A stretch of DNA of 64,000 nt from Eustoma russellianum (lineage: Eukaryota; Streptophyta; Magnoliopsida; Gentianales; Gentianaceae): NCBI GenBank assembly GCA_036186865.1, contig AP025041.1:37484769-37548768 (forward strand), read 5' to 3'. Shown here in pieces: positions 43,685 to 56,800 of the stretch (position 1 is the first letter of the stretch; the number at the start of each line of letters is the position of its first letter). The translations under genes and the position numbers were made by a program. The notes beneath the pieces were generated by a model. The model ran no database searches and was not told where the DNA came from. It saw nothing but the letters and a program-made list of their open reading frames with translations.

Positions 43685-43765
43685 GTGTATATATATATAT
43701 GTGTGTGTGTATGTGGTCATATATATATATAATAATATATTATATATATATATAATATATATGTA
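43685..43765. repeat. TA/TG microsatellite in solo LTR E
   Basis: Runs of TATATA and TGTGTG, including an imperfect palindrome of TATATATA blocks. Confidence 0.85.
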
Positions 43766-45344
43766 AATATATAGTATGCAGCCGAATTTGTAGATGTGCC
43801 AAAGTTGGAGAATTGATTGTGTGGTGTAGTTTGTGGGTACTGATGTTGGTTTACATTTGTATATAACAAATAATTTATGAACATAATATGTGTAGCTTAT
43901 GATTTTATGAATATATGTAACCAAAAAATGCATATGAATATAAAATTTCAACTTTGTGTTGTATATATGCATAAATCCGAGGCTTTCATATGGCGGTGGG
44001 GGAATTTGGATTTATACAGAAAGACGATTGTTTAAGCTTTTGCCACAAAAAGATCAATCAACAAATAAGCACACTCTAGTGACAAACTAGGATCAAAATG
44101 ATTATATAGTATACATAGCAAAGGAAAAAAAAGAAATAGCAGAACCTTTTTGCTTCCAATGTGATCAAACAGCACAGTAAATCTAAGAATTTACCTGAAA
44201 CAAAAAAAAATGAGGTGAAACTATCCGTTGTTTATATATCACTGCAACAATTTCAGCATAAGGAAGACGAACAGAAAGGAAAAGTAGAGCCTTCCTTGAA
44301 ATATATTTAATTCATCTCCAATAACAACTTTCATGTTAAATGGTAAATTTGCATCACTGTTTTATTGATGCAGAACATGAAGACTTCTATCTTTCAGTTG
44401 ACTTCATATGGTGTGGTATAAAAATTTGAAAAGAATCCTTTTTCGAATGGGAATACTGCCGTGAAGAATTTGAGAATGTTTTTTATATATTTATATTTGT
44501 GTAAGTCAATGAATAGTTTCGCATACATATGATATATGTATAAATATATCCATGAGGACTACGGGTATGGTTATTTATATACAGGAAACTATAAATTGGG
44601 TTGCTTTTGTCAAAAGTGGGCCGAGGGTAGCGTGTGCGTATATACGTAGATATGTGTATGTATGGACGTGGACATAGATGCGTGTATGCGTACACTGCTG
44701 AGAGTGATTATATTTGGTATTTTGGACTTTTGGCCCATTTGGGATATTTGTTTGGAATAATTTGGTATTTGAAAGGCAATATTGGTAATTTTGACAAATT
44801 TGACATTTTGGCCTATTTTGATAATTTGGACATGCAGAAGCAGAGACTTCTAGGGTCATATTATGATAACCTTCTTCACGTTCGAGCATAGAATAAGGAA
44901 GCTAAGTAACCGATTCGAAGTAAGTGGTCTATCTATGCTTGTTATGTTGTCATGAATCAGAAGAAGTAAGTAGTTTATCTGTGCTCGTTATGTTGTCATG
45001 CATCAGTTGTAAGTGATCTATTTGTGCTTGTTATACTTATCATGCATCAGTGTGTTGTTCGTTGCATATATGTAATTGAATTTTCTCTATTTGCGAGTTG
45101 AGTTTATTATGTGAGATATGTGATGGCATATGTGAATCAATCACACTTATGTACATGTAAACTGGGGGTATGTATGGTGGTACGATTTCAATGCGTACTG
45201 GATATGTATATGGATGTGTGTGGGTATACATGCATGTATATATGCACGTGTATGGGCGCGAGCATATGTATGGGTATGGATGCACCAGATTATGAGAGAT
45301 TATGCATTTGCATTCATGGCACGAGCATTGCATTGGCCTATGTG

Positions 45345-45508
45345 CCGTGTGGCCCTACGAGGCGTGTGGTCTTAAGGGATGTGTGGCCCTATGAGACGTG
45401 TGGTCCTAAGAGGCGTGTGGCCCTATAAGGCGTGTGGTCCTACGGAACGTATGGCCCTATGAGGCGTGTGGCCCGACGGGGCGTGTGGCCTGACGAGGCG
45501 TGTGGTAG
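45345..45508. repeat. GCGTGTGG minisatellite in solo LTR E
   Basis: About eight units of ~20 bp, consensus GGCCCTATGAGGCGTGT, alternating GGCCC and GGTCC starts. Confidence 0.9.
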
Positions 45509-46330
45509 GATCACCTCGAGGTTCATGCATTGCACGATAGAGATATGAGCATTGTGCGTGACATGACTTTTGTTGCGTGTGACACGTAGAGAAAGGCATG
45601 CATCATGAAGTTGCGCATTATTATGTGGAGTGACTTACTTTTCACAGTTTATTTACTCCATTGGCATGTATTGTTCTCTTCTTTGTTTATGTGATTATTT
45701 GTTTGCTGTGTATGTCATATTTGAGAAGAGCATGCATCACGATAATGTAGATTAAATGATGAATCTTATTTGACTATTCTCGAAGTGTCAACTGTTAAAG
45801 ATATTAGAGTGAATTTAATTGAGTACTAGAGACATGTATGTTAATTTGTAAATGTTATCTGTAATTGTTTCTGCATGTATGATGTCCATAATGGGTACAA
45901 ATAGATTGCTTACTGAGTCCGTTGATTTGGCTCACACCACCACTCACCAGTTTTGCAGGTAGGAGAAGTTAGGATATGCTTACATAGGAGTTAGTATACC
46001 GTAGAAAATCAAGACGGGAGATCTCGAGACTAAGGATATTCAGAAAAGACTTTCGAGGGTTGGTTGAGACAGTTATTTCAATATTCGAGGTTTATGTATT
46101 TTTGAGATTAGTGTTTACATACATGTGACTATTGTATTGATTTAGAAATTCTTAGACATTGTATAATGATGATTGTTTTATCGAGGATTTTAGTGATTAC
46201 TTCCGCTGACATCGATTTATGTTATTATAGTGACATGTAGTTGATTTGTATCGCCTTGTATTCTCCTTAGCGAGATACGATGGGTGAGTCGTTTCGAGTA
46301 TTAGGGCTCGGAACGGGGCGCTACATTATG

Positions 46331-46922
46331 ATTGTTTCATCGAAAAGATACCTTGGAAAATAATTTTTCTTGCAGGAGATGTATGAATCGCTCTATGAAT
46401 GAATCTATTTGTATTATGTATGCATGTACATATAGAGTCATGGTTTTATTGAAAACAAACTCTCTATCTTTTGATATAGAGAGGTTTGTTTGTCTCTCAT
46501 CCTTATCATAGCCTAGTGATAACTTTTGATTTCGTTATGATATTACTAAGTATGATTGTTTTGTTGATTGCCAATTTTCCACTGGCTTTCTTAAAGAATA
46601 TGTTTATTTGTAACTGTTTCTTCATTTATAGGTTTCTATATGATTCTGGAGCATATACTCAGGTTTCCTTGCATAACTTTTTACTCATTTCGAGTATAAA
46701 GTGTATGATAAGACTACGTACATCAGATCGCTAAGCGATCCGATTTTTTACCGTGCCCTGCGCAAATGCAGAAATCTAATGCAACGGGAACTCCCTTTTA
46801 CTTCTAAATAATATAGTCTAATTGATAGAAGTTTTTTGCCTCATAATTATCTGTACTATTTACATCAAAAAAAAAGCGTATGTTACATATTTTCCACATC
46901 CGAAATTAAACGACGGAAGACG
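46331..46922. other. Intergenic with a SINE-like 3' fragment
   Basis: AT-rich DNA without a supported gene. At about 46698-46801 the sequence (GACTACGTACATCAGATC, then CCCTGCGCAAATGCAG and GGGAACTCCCTTTTA) resembles the 3' half of an Au-type SINE. The tRNA-like head is not visible. Confidence 0.45.
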
Positions 46923-46927
46923 CTTAG

Positions 46928-47836
46928 TGATGAAGCCGGATCTTCACCAAGGGTCTAGACGACCTCAAATTAGCTTCGCCAGTTAACTTGAAGAGTTGTT
47001 AACTGGAATTGAAATGGTTCTAGCTGGAATAGCGCCAAATATCATGCACAAGTAAGCACAGGTCAGAGGTCCCGGGGGGTTGGCCCCGGGAAAAACCCTC
47101 CGACGCTCAAGTCAGTTTGGGCCATATCTCACTGAGATTTATAATATAAAGGGTGATTTTAGAGTGTCTCACAGTATATGCCGAGGAGCAGAGTGTATAG
47201 ATTGGCTTTAGAGTATGAACTTTTTAATTCCGGATCCCCTCCTTTGTCTTGATTGGCCTGCCTTTATAGATCTTTTTCCTGCTTTAAACCCCTGATAGCA
47301 GCTTAGAGAATACGCTTGTTTAGGGCAGAAAACCTAAGATGCAATAGGTCTGCTGATGCGATCAATAGTCTGACTGATGTAATCAATAGGTCGGCCTGGT
47401 TGATGTAACTAGTAGACCGGCTGTTGTGACCTTGGCGTGTTCAGGAAGAATAGCCAGCTGTAGTCACTATATTTGAAGAGTATCTATGTTTGAGGTTCCC
47501 ACGAAATAATATCTTAGCAAGGTTCATTTGCTGTGGTACACAGCTGAACCTTGCCGAAGTGCATGACTTGCTGTGGTACACAGCTGAACCTTGCTGAAGT
47601 GGATGACTAGGCCTTGCCGAAGTGCGCGACTTGGCCTTATCCCGTGGAAACGGTCTGAAGTGCGGTATTTGAGCATGAACTAAAGTTGGTGCCGAGGCTG
47701 AGACCGAGGTGCAACTGAGGCCGGACAGCCATGCTTAGGCACTGAACTTCTGAACTGCAGTACTTTGAATACTGAGCTACTGAAATTGAGCTGTTGACTG
47801 TTGTTGACTAACAGATGGTTCAGTTATGGTTTATCA
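46928..47836 (-). repeat. 3' LTR of gag-only copy 2 (909 bp)
   Basis: Carries the 38-nt hairpin (47517-47554) and a GC hairpin TCCCGGGG-GGTTGG-CCCCGGGA at about 47077-47098. Nearly identical to the 5' LTR. Confidence 0.95.
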
Positions 47837-47849
47837 TTTGCCCCCAGAT
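47837..47849 (-). promoter_or_regulatory. Polypurine tract of gag-only copy 2
   Basis: The sense strand reads ATCTGGGGGCAAA directly before the 3' LTR. The same sequence follows the LTR in copy 3 (GCACCCAGAT on plus, one change). Confidence 0.75.
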
Positions 47850-48179
47850 TTTGTGTGGCTGAGCTGAACTGCGAAGGCAGACAAATCTTATTCCTGTGAC
47901 GTGGCAGTCCTTCATTGATTGCGTAGTTATCCTTTTACGCGCTCAGTAATTCCAACTTTCAATATAAGCGCTATTTTCGATACCTTACTATTGCTTTTTC
48001 GACGGTTTCATTCCCGAGGGAGGGAAATGCGTGAACCTTTGCCTTTTCGAATTTTGAATTTCAATGAAAATCCAACTTCTGCTCTTTGGCCTCTTTTAGC
48101 TTCTTTTACTGTTTTTATCCACAGCATGTGAGGTTGTGCTTGCTTCGTCTTGAATACTAATATTTGTCCTCAGCTCTGC

Positions 48180-48440
48180 AAAGCCTTGCTCTTTTTTCCA
48201 TATTGCAAGTGTTTCAGCACTGCAAAGTTTTATTTGCTTTATGCAAATATTTGTCTTCAGCTTTATCAAAAGCTTTGCTTTATGCAAGTATTTGTCTTCA
48301 GCTTCACTTGCTCTATTTTAATAGTTTGCAAGTATTTGTCTTCATCTCCACTTGCTCTATTTAAATAGTTTGCAAGTATTTGTCTTCAGCTTCACTTGCT
48401 CTATTTTAATAGTTTGCAAGTATTTGTCTTCAGCTCAGCC
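48180..48440. repeat. ~55-bp AT-rich tandem repeat of gag-only copy 2
   Basis: Units of TTTGCAAGTATTTGTCTTCA, CTTCACTTGCTCTATT and TTAATAG, at least three tandem copies. Overlapping open frames arise from the repeat. Confidence 0.85.
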
Positions 48441-48619
48441 AAAAGAGTATCTTTTGTATGCTGACTTTTTGCCGAAGTAATAAGCTTCACCTTTTGCACT
48501 TGGCTCTTCAGCTCTGGGGTCTTGATGAATTTTAAGATGTGGGAAAAACTTTGTCCCCTTCTCATCAACCCTTTTAGCTTTGCTGAGCTAGAATATAGGC
48601 AAATCTTGTCTCATTGTTG

Positions 48620-49383
48620 AGACTTGTTGAATCTCTCAGTTCTGCTGAGGTAAAAATATAGGGAACTTATCCCGCTATTGAGTCCTGCTCAACCTCTCAG
48701 ACCTGCTGAGTTGAAAATAATGTTGAGACCTGCTCAACCTCCCAGGCCTGCTGGGGTAATAAATGTTGAGACCTTCTCAACCTCCCAGAACTGCTGGGGT
48801 AAAGATAATGTTGAGACCTGCTCAACCTCCCAGACCTGCTGGGGTAAAGAATATCGGGAAACCTATCCCATCCTACTGAGACCTGCTCAGCCTCCCAGAC
48901 CTGCTGGGGTAAAGATAATGTTGAGACCTGCTCAACCTCCCAAACCTGCTGGGTAAAGATAATGTTGAGACCTGCTCAACCTCCCAGACCTGCTGGGGTA
49001 AAGAGTATCGGGAAACCTGTCCCATCCTGCTGAGACCTGCTCAGCCTCCCAGACCTGCTGGGGTAAAGATAATGTTGAGACCTGCTCAACCTCCCAGACC
49101 TGCTGGGGTAAAGATAATGTTGAGACCTGCTCAACCTCCCAGACCTGCTGGGGTAAAGAATATCGGGAAACCTGTCCCATCCTGCTGAGACTTGGTCAGC
49201 CTCCCAGACCTGCTGAGGTAAAGATAATGTTGAGACCTGCTCAACCTCCCAGACCTGCTGGGGTAAAGAATATCGGGAAATCTGTCCCATCCTGCTGAGA
49301 CCTGCTCAGCCTCCCAGACCTGCTGGGGTAAAGATAATGTTGAGACTGCTCAACCTCCCAGACCTGCTGGGGTAAAGATAAAT
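48620..49383. repeat. Hairpin minisatellite of gag-only copy 2
   Basis: Same stem-ACCTG-stem' hairpins as copy 1, here mainly alternating TTGAG/CTCAA and CCCAG/CTGGG, with CTGAG/CTCAG and the GGGAAACCTGTCCC linker at intervals. Variants such as CCCAG-GCCTG-CTGGG keep the stem but change the loop. Confidence 0.9.
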
Positions 49384-49604
49384 ATGCCCCCACTTTCGCC
49401 GTGGGTGATATATAGGCATATTATTGATCATGCATCATAGGGTGACTTAACTTTCCTGGCTGAATGCCAAATAAGTATATCCAGTTGAATAATAGAAACT
49501 GGTCCCTTGATAACATAAGGCTGAGCCAGAAGATACCAGATGAGCGCAAGAAGAGATAAGCCATGATTCGATTGAATCAGGGACTACTGCCGTTATATCA
49601 GCCT

Positions 49605-50449
49605 TATATGCTCAGGAACCCGTATCCCCCTTTCATCAAAATCTGAATCCTCATCACTTAGGAAACCTTGATGAGACCCAGGTTTACAACTCATCTGGAG
49701 GGGGTCTACCAAAGTCTAGCCTGTTGTGGAGCCTAGACCTTGGATTATAAAAACGTTGCAGGTGACCCAACTCAATAAGATGCCCAATCTCTTGCCCGAG
49801 CTGTCTACAATCTTCTGTATCATGACCAATATCATGATGATAAAGGCAGTACAGTTGATGGTTTCTTTTATGGACTGGTCCAGCAAGGGGCTGGGGCTCT
49901 TTTGCCAGAGTTTTTTCCTCATGTAGGAAAGGATATGAGCTTTTGAACCAGCAGAGAATTCTTTCCTTTCCTCGGCCTCCTAACCGAATCTTGACAGAGC
50001 ACCTTTCTTGCAACGGTGCTTTGCCTTTATTGTCAACTTTTCTGCCATGTTTGAAGGCAGGAAACTTTTTGATTGCATTTCAATCTCTGGTGGCCAGCTT
50101 TTGTTCTGGCCGTCTGCCTTGGCCACAAACTCGGCCTGACGCCTGGGACAATAATCAGGCCAAGTAGGAGAATATTCATGTGATCCAGCGGGCGAGAGTT
50201 ATTGGAATGTGACCCACTGGGCTTTGCTACAGAGGCCTTTCCCTTCATTTCCCTTACTACAGCTTGGAAGACCTCTGGGTTTTGAGTCACATATCGAATT
50301 GCTCGCACGTGCTCCTCATATGTGAAGGCAATGGGAGTTAAAGATTCTCCTGGCTCTGTAGAGCATTGATCAGTTTGTTGCTGGGAAGACCTTTGGCTCC
50401 TCCTGGATGTCATCGGTTGCTTGGACCCTTGACTATCTTTCTTACTCAT
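49605..50449 (-). pseudogene. Gag-like gene of gag-only copy 2 (frameshifted)
   Basis: The N-terminal part opens at an ATG at 50449 (same start as copy 3) and runs about 90 codons in the shared frame before a one-base loss near 50180. The C-terminal part (49684-50013) has the zinc-knuckle-like CLYHHDIGHDTEDC and the QEIGHLIELGHLQRF helix. Further single-base losses lie near 50050-50100, and one near 49682 cuts off the last ~30 residues. The overall length is as in copy 3. No function as read. Confidence 0.8.
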
Positions 50450-50549
50450 CTTTCTCTCAATAGCTTCCTAAGATAATTAGAAAAGCTCTGAGCAACCGTT
50501 AGAAAAGCGTTGATTAACTGTTTTCAGGGTTAAGGGACTAAGGGGCCCT

Positions 50550-50564
50550 CCTTCTAGCGCCAAA
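50550..50564 (-). promoter_or_regulatory. Primer-binding site of gag-only copy 2
   Basis: The sense strand reads TTTGGCGCTAGAAGG immediately after the 5' LTR. Confidence 0.7.
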
Positions 50565-51474
50565 TGATGAAGCCGGATCTTCACCAAGGGTCTAGACGAC
50601 CTCAAATTAGCTTCGTCAGTTAACTTGAAGAGTTGTTAACTGGAATTGAAATGGTTGTAGTTGGAATAGCGCCAATATCCTGCACAATTTAGCACAGGTC
50701 AGAGGTCCCGGGGGGTTGGCCCCGGGAAAAACCCTCCGACGCTCAAGTCAGTTTGGGCCATATCTCACTGAGATTTACAATATAAAGGGTGAGTTTAGAG
50801 TGTCTCACAGTACATGCCGAGTAGCAGAGTGTATAGATTGGCTTTAGAGTATGAATGTTTTAATTCCGGATCCCCTCCTTTGTCTTGATTGGCCTGCCTT
50901 TATAGATCTTTTTCCTGCTTTAAACCCCTGATAGTAGCTTAGAGAATACGCTTGTTTAGGGCAGAAAACCTAAGATGCAATAGTTCTGCTGATGCGATCA
51001 ATAGTCTGACTGATGTAATCAATAGGTCGGCCTGGTTGATGTAACTAGTAGACCGGCTGTTGTTACCTTGGCGTGTTCAGGAAGAATAGCCAGCTGTAGT
51101 CACTATATTTGAAGAGTATCTATGTTTGGGGGTCCCACGAAATAATATCTTAGCAAGGTTCATTTGCTGTGGTACACAGCTGAACCTTGCCGAAGTGCAT
51201 GACTTGCTGTGGTACACAGCTGAACCTTACTGAAGTGCATGACTAGGCCTTGCCGAAGTGCGCGACTTGGCCTTATCCCGTGAAAACGGCCTGAAGTGTG
51301 CGGTATTTGAGCATGAACTGAAGTTGGTGCTGAGGCTGAGACCGAGGTGCAGCTGAGACCGGACAGTCATGCTTAGCCGTTGAACTGCTAAACTGCAGTA
51401 CTTTGAATACTGAGCTATTGAAATTGAACCGTTGACTGTTGTTGACTAACAGATGGTTCAGTTATGGTTTATCA
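50565..51474 (-). repeat. 5' LTR of gag-only copy 2 (910 bp)
   Basis: The partner of 46928-47836. The 38-nt hairpin is at 51153-51190. Confidence 0.95.
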
Positions 51475-51479
51475 CTTAG

Positions 51480-52824
51480 CAAATAGCTTATTAAATCTGT
51501 TGCGTATGTTTATTAATTTTATATAATATTGGAAACTTTTGTTTGGTGATTTGTAAAATAATGAACTTGTTTGAGAGGACCAAGTCATGGCAGCCAATTC
51601 TAGAGTTGCTCCAAGGACATAGAAAGGTGAAATTTCTTTTGGAAGGAGGAAATGGATAGGAATAGTCCCGCCACATATCAACTGATATCGTCTGAGTAAT
51701 GAAGTAATAGCTAATCGACACAACTTGATGTAATTTTTATTATGGATCATCGAGAAACAATCTATATGTGTTTCTAACATATGGGTATGGTTGCGTACAT
51801 CCGACCTTCCTATACCTTGTCATAGACGGAAGATTCTAAGACAATAAGATAATGTTGTTGTTGTATATATGGTTTCCAAATAACAGATAGCGATGGAGCA
51901 AAAGTCTTTAAGGTGGTGGGACGGGCGGAAAGGAGAGAGCGATGAGGTTTGTGTAGTTTTAGTTATTAGGCCTTTTAGACAAAAATCTTACGTGTCATAC
52001 ATATAAATACACGTATATACACGTATTTATATATACATGTTAGACCGTGCAAAATTTCATTATTCAATTGTCGTGGATGTTCGATATGAATCAATTGGTG
52101 GTGATTGATGAGAATACTTCCACAGCATACACATACCTACACAAGACATATGTGTATGTGTATATATGTATGTACGTATGTATGTGTTATGTTAACAAAT
52201 GTTAATTTTTTGAAGGAACGTTGGCTCTATTTTAAATGTAGATTTATCCTAGAAAAGCAAGTCCATATCAACTAATTCTCGGTTACATAAACTAACAGAA
52301 ATGAGGGCATAAGAATATAAAATAAAATAGCTTTATTTCATAATTCTTATATATATAATATCATATTTAATGTTACAATTACATTATAAAGTGTTTTGTT
52401 AGTCTTAAATTCTGCGGTTTCCCCTCGTCAAGGAAGACACATATAGTCAAAACAACAACGCGGGCGCCGCCACTTATGAACTTTTGCTTGAGCATTCACA
52501 TTGTCCTCCACAAAAATTTCGAGTTTGAAAAGGAACCAGTACGGTCTTTTAAATTAAAAATTCAGGAATATAAGGGCAAGTGTGAAATCAAAAACAAATA
52601 TTGTAATTCATTTAAACTTCAAAGACATTAAGTCACGGGTTCAAACATAAAATCAATAGTCATTTGTAATTATCCTAATAACTAAACCAAAACTATAAAT
52701 ACTTCATTCTGTTAATTGTTTGGACATTTTTTTCTTGTTCACAATTAACAAACGTGGAGAAAAATGCCCTCTAAAATATTTTACAGGGCAATTCGCAACT
52801 TTAATTTTTGTTCATGGGGTATTA
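51480..52824. other. Intergenic with a TS-like SINE fragment and TG/TA microsatellite
   Basis: No gene supported. At about 51690-51870 there is a block (CGACACAACTTGATGTAATT, GGTATGGTTGCGTACATCCG, ending AATGTTGTTGTTGT) resembling the 3' end of TS-type SINEs with TTG tails. Its first part recurs at 59465-59562. TATG/TGTA simple repeats are at about 52150-52190. Confidence 0.45.
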
Positions 52825-52829
52825 TAACT

Positions 52830-53865
52830 TGTTAGAAAAATTTAGGTTTAGAAGATATAGAAGATGACAGACCATTGATGAAATCAATGAAGCTAAGTTT
52901 CAGTTCATATAAATTGCAAGAGAAAATCACAAAAGTAATTATCAGATTTCCATAAACTTCCTTTGTGGATGCACAAAATTGTGTGAAAGATTACAAAGAT
53001 ATGATAGCCAAACAAAAAGAAATGAAACAAAAAAGAAGTAAAATAGATGAAACGTAACAAATGTTACTGTCTTTAAAGTGAAATTGCCTCCATCATTGGC
53101 AAAGGTAGAGTACTATGATATAATGTCTTCTTCTTTTCGTTTGCTATATGAAAAGAAGATTGAACTTGTCTATTTGAAGTATTTAATATTAGACAAAGAA
53201 GTTGAGGAGAGTAGTAAATTCTACACGTTTTCGCAATAATCTCCAAAGGTTTTTCTAAAAAGTCAAAGTCTTATCAAAATATGTCTTCAAAATCTTTTGA
53301 TTCTTATATTTATAGACTTTAATTCACAAGAAAGAATTTAATTTGACACCTCTATGCAGAATTCAACTTTCAAAGTTAGTTTATAACAGTTCAAGGCTGA
53401 AATGATTTGAACATGTTGAATGATTGATTTGAAACAAGGTGTGTTAAGTTGCAAAAGTTGTATCTTCATCATCGAAAGACAGCAGATGTTGCTAGCAACT
53501 GACCAAAGCTGGATTCAAAATTTTTGAATAATGCAACGCAGAACTCATCACCAATTTCTATATCGAATGTTCAGTAAAAGTCTTCCCCGAACGTTTGGTG
53601 CAGCATTCTGTTAAAAAGCAAAAACTCCAGAATCACATCGAGCTCTCTCACCGAACTCTGAATTCATTATTGAATATTTGGTATCTGTCACCGAACGTTT
53701 TGTCTCTTCAGAATTCAAGGTATGGTGACAAACTGAGCTCTAAATTTAGAGTATGGTCAAAACTGATTCAGTCCAAGTTTTACTCCTTTCTCCAATCAAC
53801 CTCCTTACATATTTTTATATAAATTTGGAACACTTTCTAAAGCACTTTTATGTGTTTTTTTAACA
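52830..53865 (-). repeat. 3' LTR of element F (1036 bp)
   Basis: Recognised by alignment to 57494-58356 (shared landmarks: ACCATTGATGAAATCAAT, GATTACAAAGATATGAT-like text, TTTATAGACTTTAATTCACA). Longer than its partner because of indels. Confidence 0.8.
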
Positions 53866-53878
53866 ATCCCTCTCCTAG
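53866..53878 (-). promoter_or_regulatory. Polypurine tract of element F
   Basis: The sense strand CTAGGAGAGGGAT precedes the LTR start TGTTAAAAAAAC. Confidence 0.55.
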
Positions 53879-56800
53879 AACAATTAAGAACTAACCTCTT
53901 TGATATTAAACAAAGACAATGACACATAATGAAGGATGACTTGCATCTTGAATCGTCACTTAATACAAATGGAAGTATGTAAACGGAAATAACATGACAT
54001 AGACACCTTGAATCATACTTCAGTAACGTTTATATAGACAACTAAAAGACACATCATTGTCTACTTCATACAAGTTGTGGTTTGGTGCAAAATCGGCTAT
54101 GCACCAAGTCACAAGTTTTCATAAGCGATCTCGTGAGTTATTCCATACTCTTAGTAGAAGCAGCACTTCCTCCACATTTATATTGATAAAATTCATGAAG
54201 TTCATACTGGTCACACCACCATAAAAATGGTTACGAACTTCATTAAGTGACTATCAAAATCTCACTCTCAAAAACTTGCAGCACGCACTACCTTACATCA
54301 ACACAATAGGGAAAGACAAGTTTGATAGTGTTGATTAGAATTCTTCTTACTTGTTTCTACCATGTCAAACCTCGTTTGTAGGATCTTTACAATTAGTAGG
54401 TTGGGTTGCCATCATAGAGAGCTCACATGAAATGGAATAATCTCTTCCCTCTCGATGTCACAAGAACTAACTTATAATTAGTTAATATCAGACCACTCCA
54501 CAGACATCATATTGTCTATGATTTATCTTAAAGAAATTTTACTGAGCCACTCTCGTATACCTCACATTATCTATGATTTACCACAAAAAACCTCATGAGT
54601 ATTCATAACATTGTATCGATCATCAAGTTCTAGCACATTCTCAAGTTTTTTCCTTTCAATGATTCCTGTCAATGAATTACTTAACAAAAATGTCATTAGT
54701 CCGTAAAAGCTAACTAGAAAAAAGCATATAAATATAGAGTTTTGTTTTTATCAGCAAAACCATCAAACTCAAATAAAATAAAATGTTTCCAAGAACCAAC
54801 TCTAACAAATATAATCATCATTTATCATAAACATCTTTATCATGGAGTTAAGTTTAGGAACAAATATAACCAAGCGAAAGGAATTTAATTTCATATACAT
54901 TAAGAAAACCTATGATACTCATAAGCTCAAGCAAAAGAAACCTTCAGCTAATTTAAACAATAAGTTAACAGCCATCTAGTAATGATCTAGTTTTCTACTT
55001 CAACCTTCAAAACTTATTTAGAAGTCATACATTATCTACAAACTATTCGCATGCCACATGTCAACATTCTAAGAAATATCTTTAGTTTCAACAAATATGA
55101 AGGTCATAAACCTCCACATTTCTTCACAATTTAATGTTAACATTAACCCAAAAAAATACTACTTGAACTAAATTAAAACAGTTATTTTGCCAAATGAATG
55201 TTATCAACTATACAACTTTATTTTAGTCATCATGTAATCAACAATAAGCTATGGTATTATTCGATTCAAAAGACTTTGAAAAATGAACATATACACATAG
55301 ATTTAACTCTCTACATCACTTCGGAGTAAACTACAACAACTATCTTGTGATCAAATATCCGTAAGAAAAAAATCTTTTGATTTTTCAATCACACCATAGA
55401 CTGAACAAAATCATATGTGATCATCAATCTTACATTTAGTTTAGTGTTCATCTTTAGCCAAATAAATTTTGTTATTTGTATCTATATTTAAGAACATAAA
55501 CACCAAATTTATATAGTTAGTCACATGCTACACTAAACGCAAGTCTTATGATCCTCTAAAATATATTCATTGTCATGATGAAATAGACATCAACAAGCTT
55601 CATAATACAATTATATAAAGGTGTATAAGCATGCAATACATGATATACAAGTTTACATACTTCTTGAATTACACTTGTATATATCATTAATACAATTTTC
55701 AATTGGGTATAATGATATCCTCTATATTCTTCTCTCTTACACCCTTATTCATGATCATGAGTGAAAATCATTGTTTATTAATCAAATGACAAATGTCAGT
55801 TATAACTCAATTATTGATTCTAAAATCATATCTAATAGACAAAGTGTTATCTAACATAAAATAATTTCTCATTCTTGATATATATTCTATAAAGAAGAAC
55901 TTGGGTAAATGAGTACAACATAAAACGTTTATATACAGTTAATTTAAATGCTAAAATCAAAAATAGAAATCCATATTAAATGATTTTATATTTTTTCCAC
56001 AAAAATTCTTAGCATTTTAACACAATCAACAAATGTCTAAGATAAAAAAATCATCATGTACCATTCTGAAATCACAACAGTAACTAGTGTTACTCATTTT
56101 ATTTTCAACAAGAGTCTCTATCTTCAAAAAGTGAAAGCAAACTATCAAATCTCTAACTCTTAGATTTTTCATTTACCATAGAAAGCTTTCAATATTATAT
56201 ACAACCAGAATGCTTCACAGGTGAATATATAAGAAAATATCTTCTTAACATGAAATTCCAATTCAAATGATGAAGCCATCTTCAAAACTCGGAATCATGG
56301 TTCCAACGTAAAGTCTTTATTGAGACATCAAAGAAAATCATGTCACATATTTAGACACATTTAAATACATGCATAGATTTTTCAAAAAACATCAACATAA
56401 ACATATATTACGTGCTACCAGTGATAATATTAATCTTTTTTATTCTCTTAGTAGTATTAACATTCTCATGACCTTGTCTTACATAATACAAGACAAATGA
56501 ACTAATCACATATAAAAACTAGATATGAACCTTTTAAATGTCAAAAGATTACATATGTAGTACAAAAATAGATAATATAGTCTTGTTTGGTAGTGACTCA
56601 GAAACCAAATTTCTACATATATTAGAAACACAAAAGACATTGTCAATTTCAGCATTATAGAAAAATTAATTTTAAGAGTACTTTTAACTTTCCAACTTGG
56701 GATTTGCGATCCCGGGTAAGAATGGTTCAAGATCATGGGATCCTTTTCTATAAGATAGGAAGGGCTATAGTACAAAATGTTTACTTTAATTAAAAGCCCT

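Larger units (their letters stand above)
43168..46325 (+). mobile_element. Solo LTR E of a Tekay/Del-like gypsy element (3158 bp)
   Basis: Starts TGTTACATCCC and ends GGAACGGGGCGCTACA, the characteristic TG(T)...CCC / GGGGCGCTACA form of Tekay-type LTRs. It is flanked by a perfect 5-bp duplication TTATG (43163-43167 and 46326-46330). No internal region or second LTR is present, so it is a solo LTR left by recombination between LTRs. It is related in style to gypsy D but is in the opposite orientation and not closely similar. It holds an AT-rich microsatellite and a GCGTGTGG minisatellite. Open frames inside it follow simple repeats. Confidence 0.9.
46928..51474 (-). mobile_element. Gag-only LTR retrotransposon, copy 2, complete (4547 bp)
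   Basis: LTRs 46928-47836 (909 bp) and 50565-51474 (910 bp) with TG...CA ends, flanked by a perfect target duplication CTTAG (46923-46927 and 51475-51479). On the minus strand: 5' LTR, TGGCGC primer site, broken gag, spacer, hairpin array, AT-rich repeat, purine tract, 3' LTR. Complete ends and duplication prove that this gag-only arrangement is the full element and not a fragment of a larger one. It must use enzymes from elsewhere. Confidence 0.95.

Noticed and set aside
43610..45428. Open frames of 85-120 codons in solo LTR E
   Set aside because: They translate TATA/TGTG microsatellites and the GCGTGTGG minisatellite, with no domain.
46331..46700. Possible host exon after an intron-like TTTTTCTTGCAG at about 46373
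   Set aside because: The following frame is short, no conserved domain is visible, and no neighbouring exon could be found.
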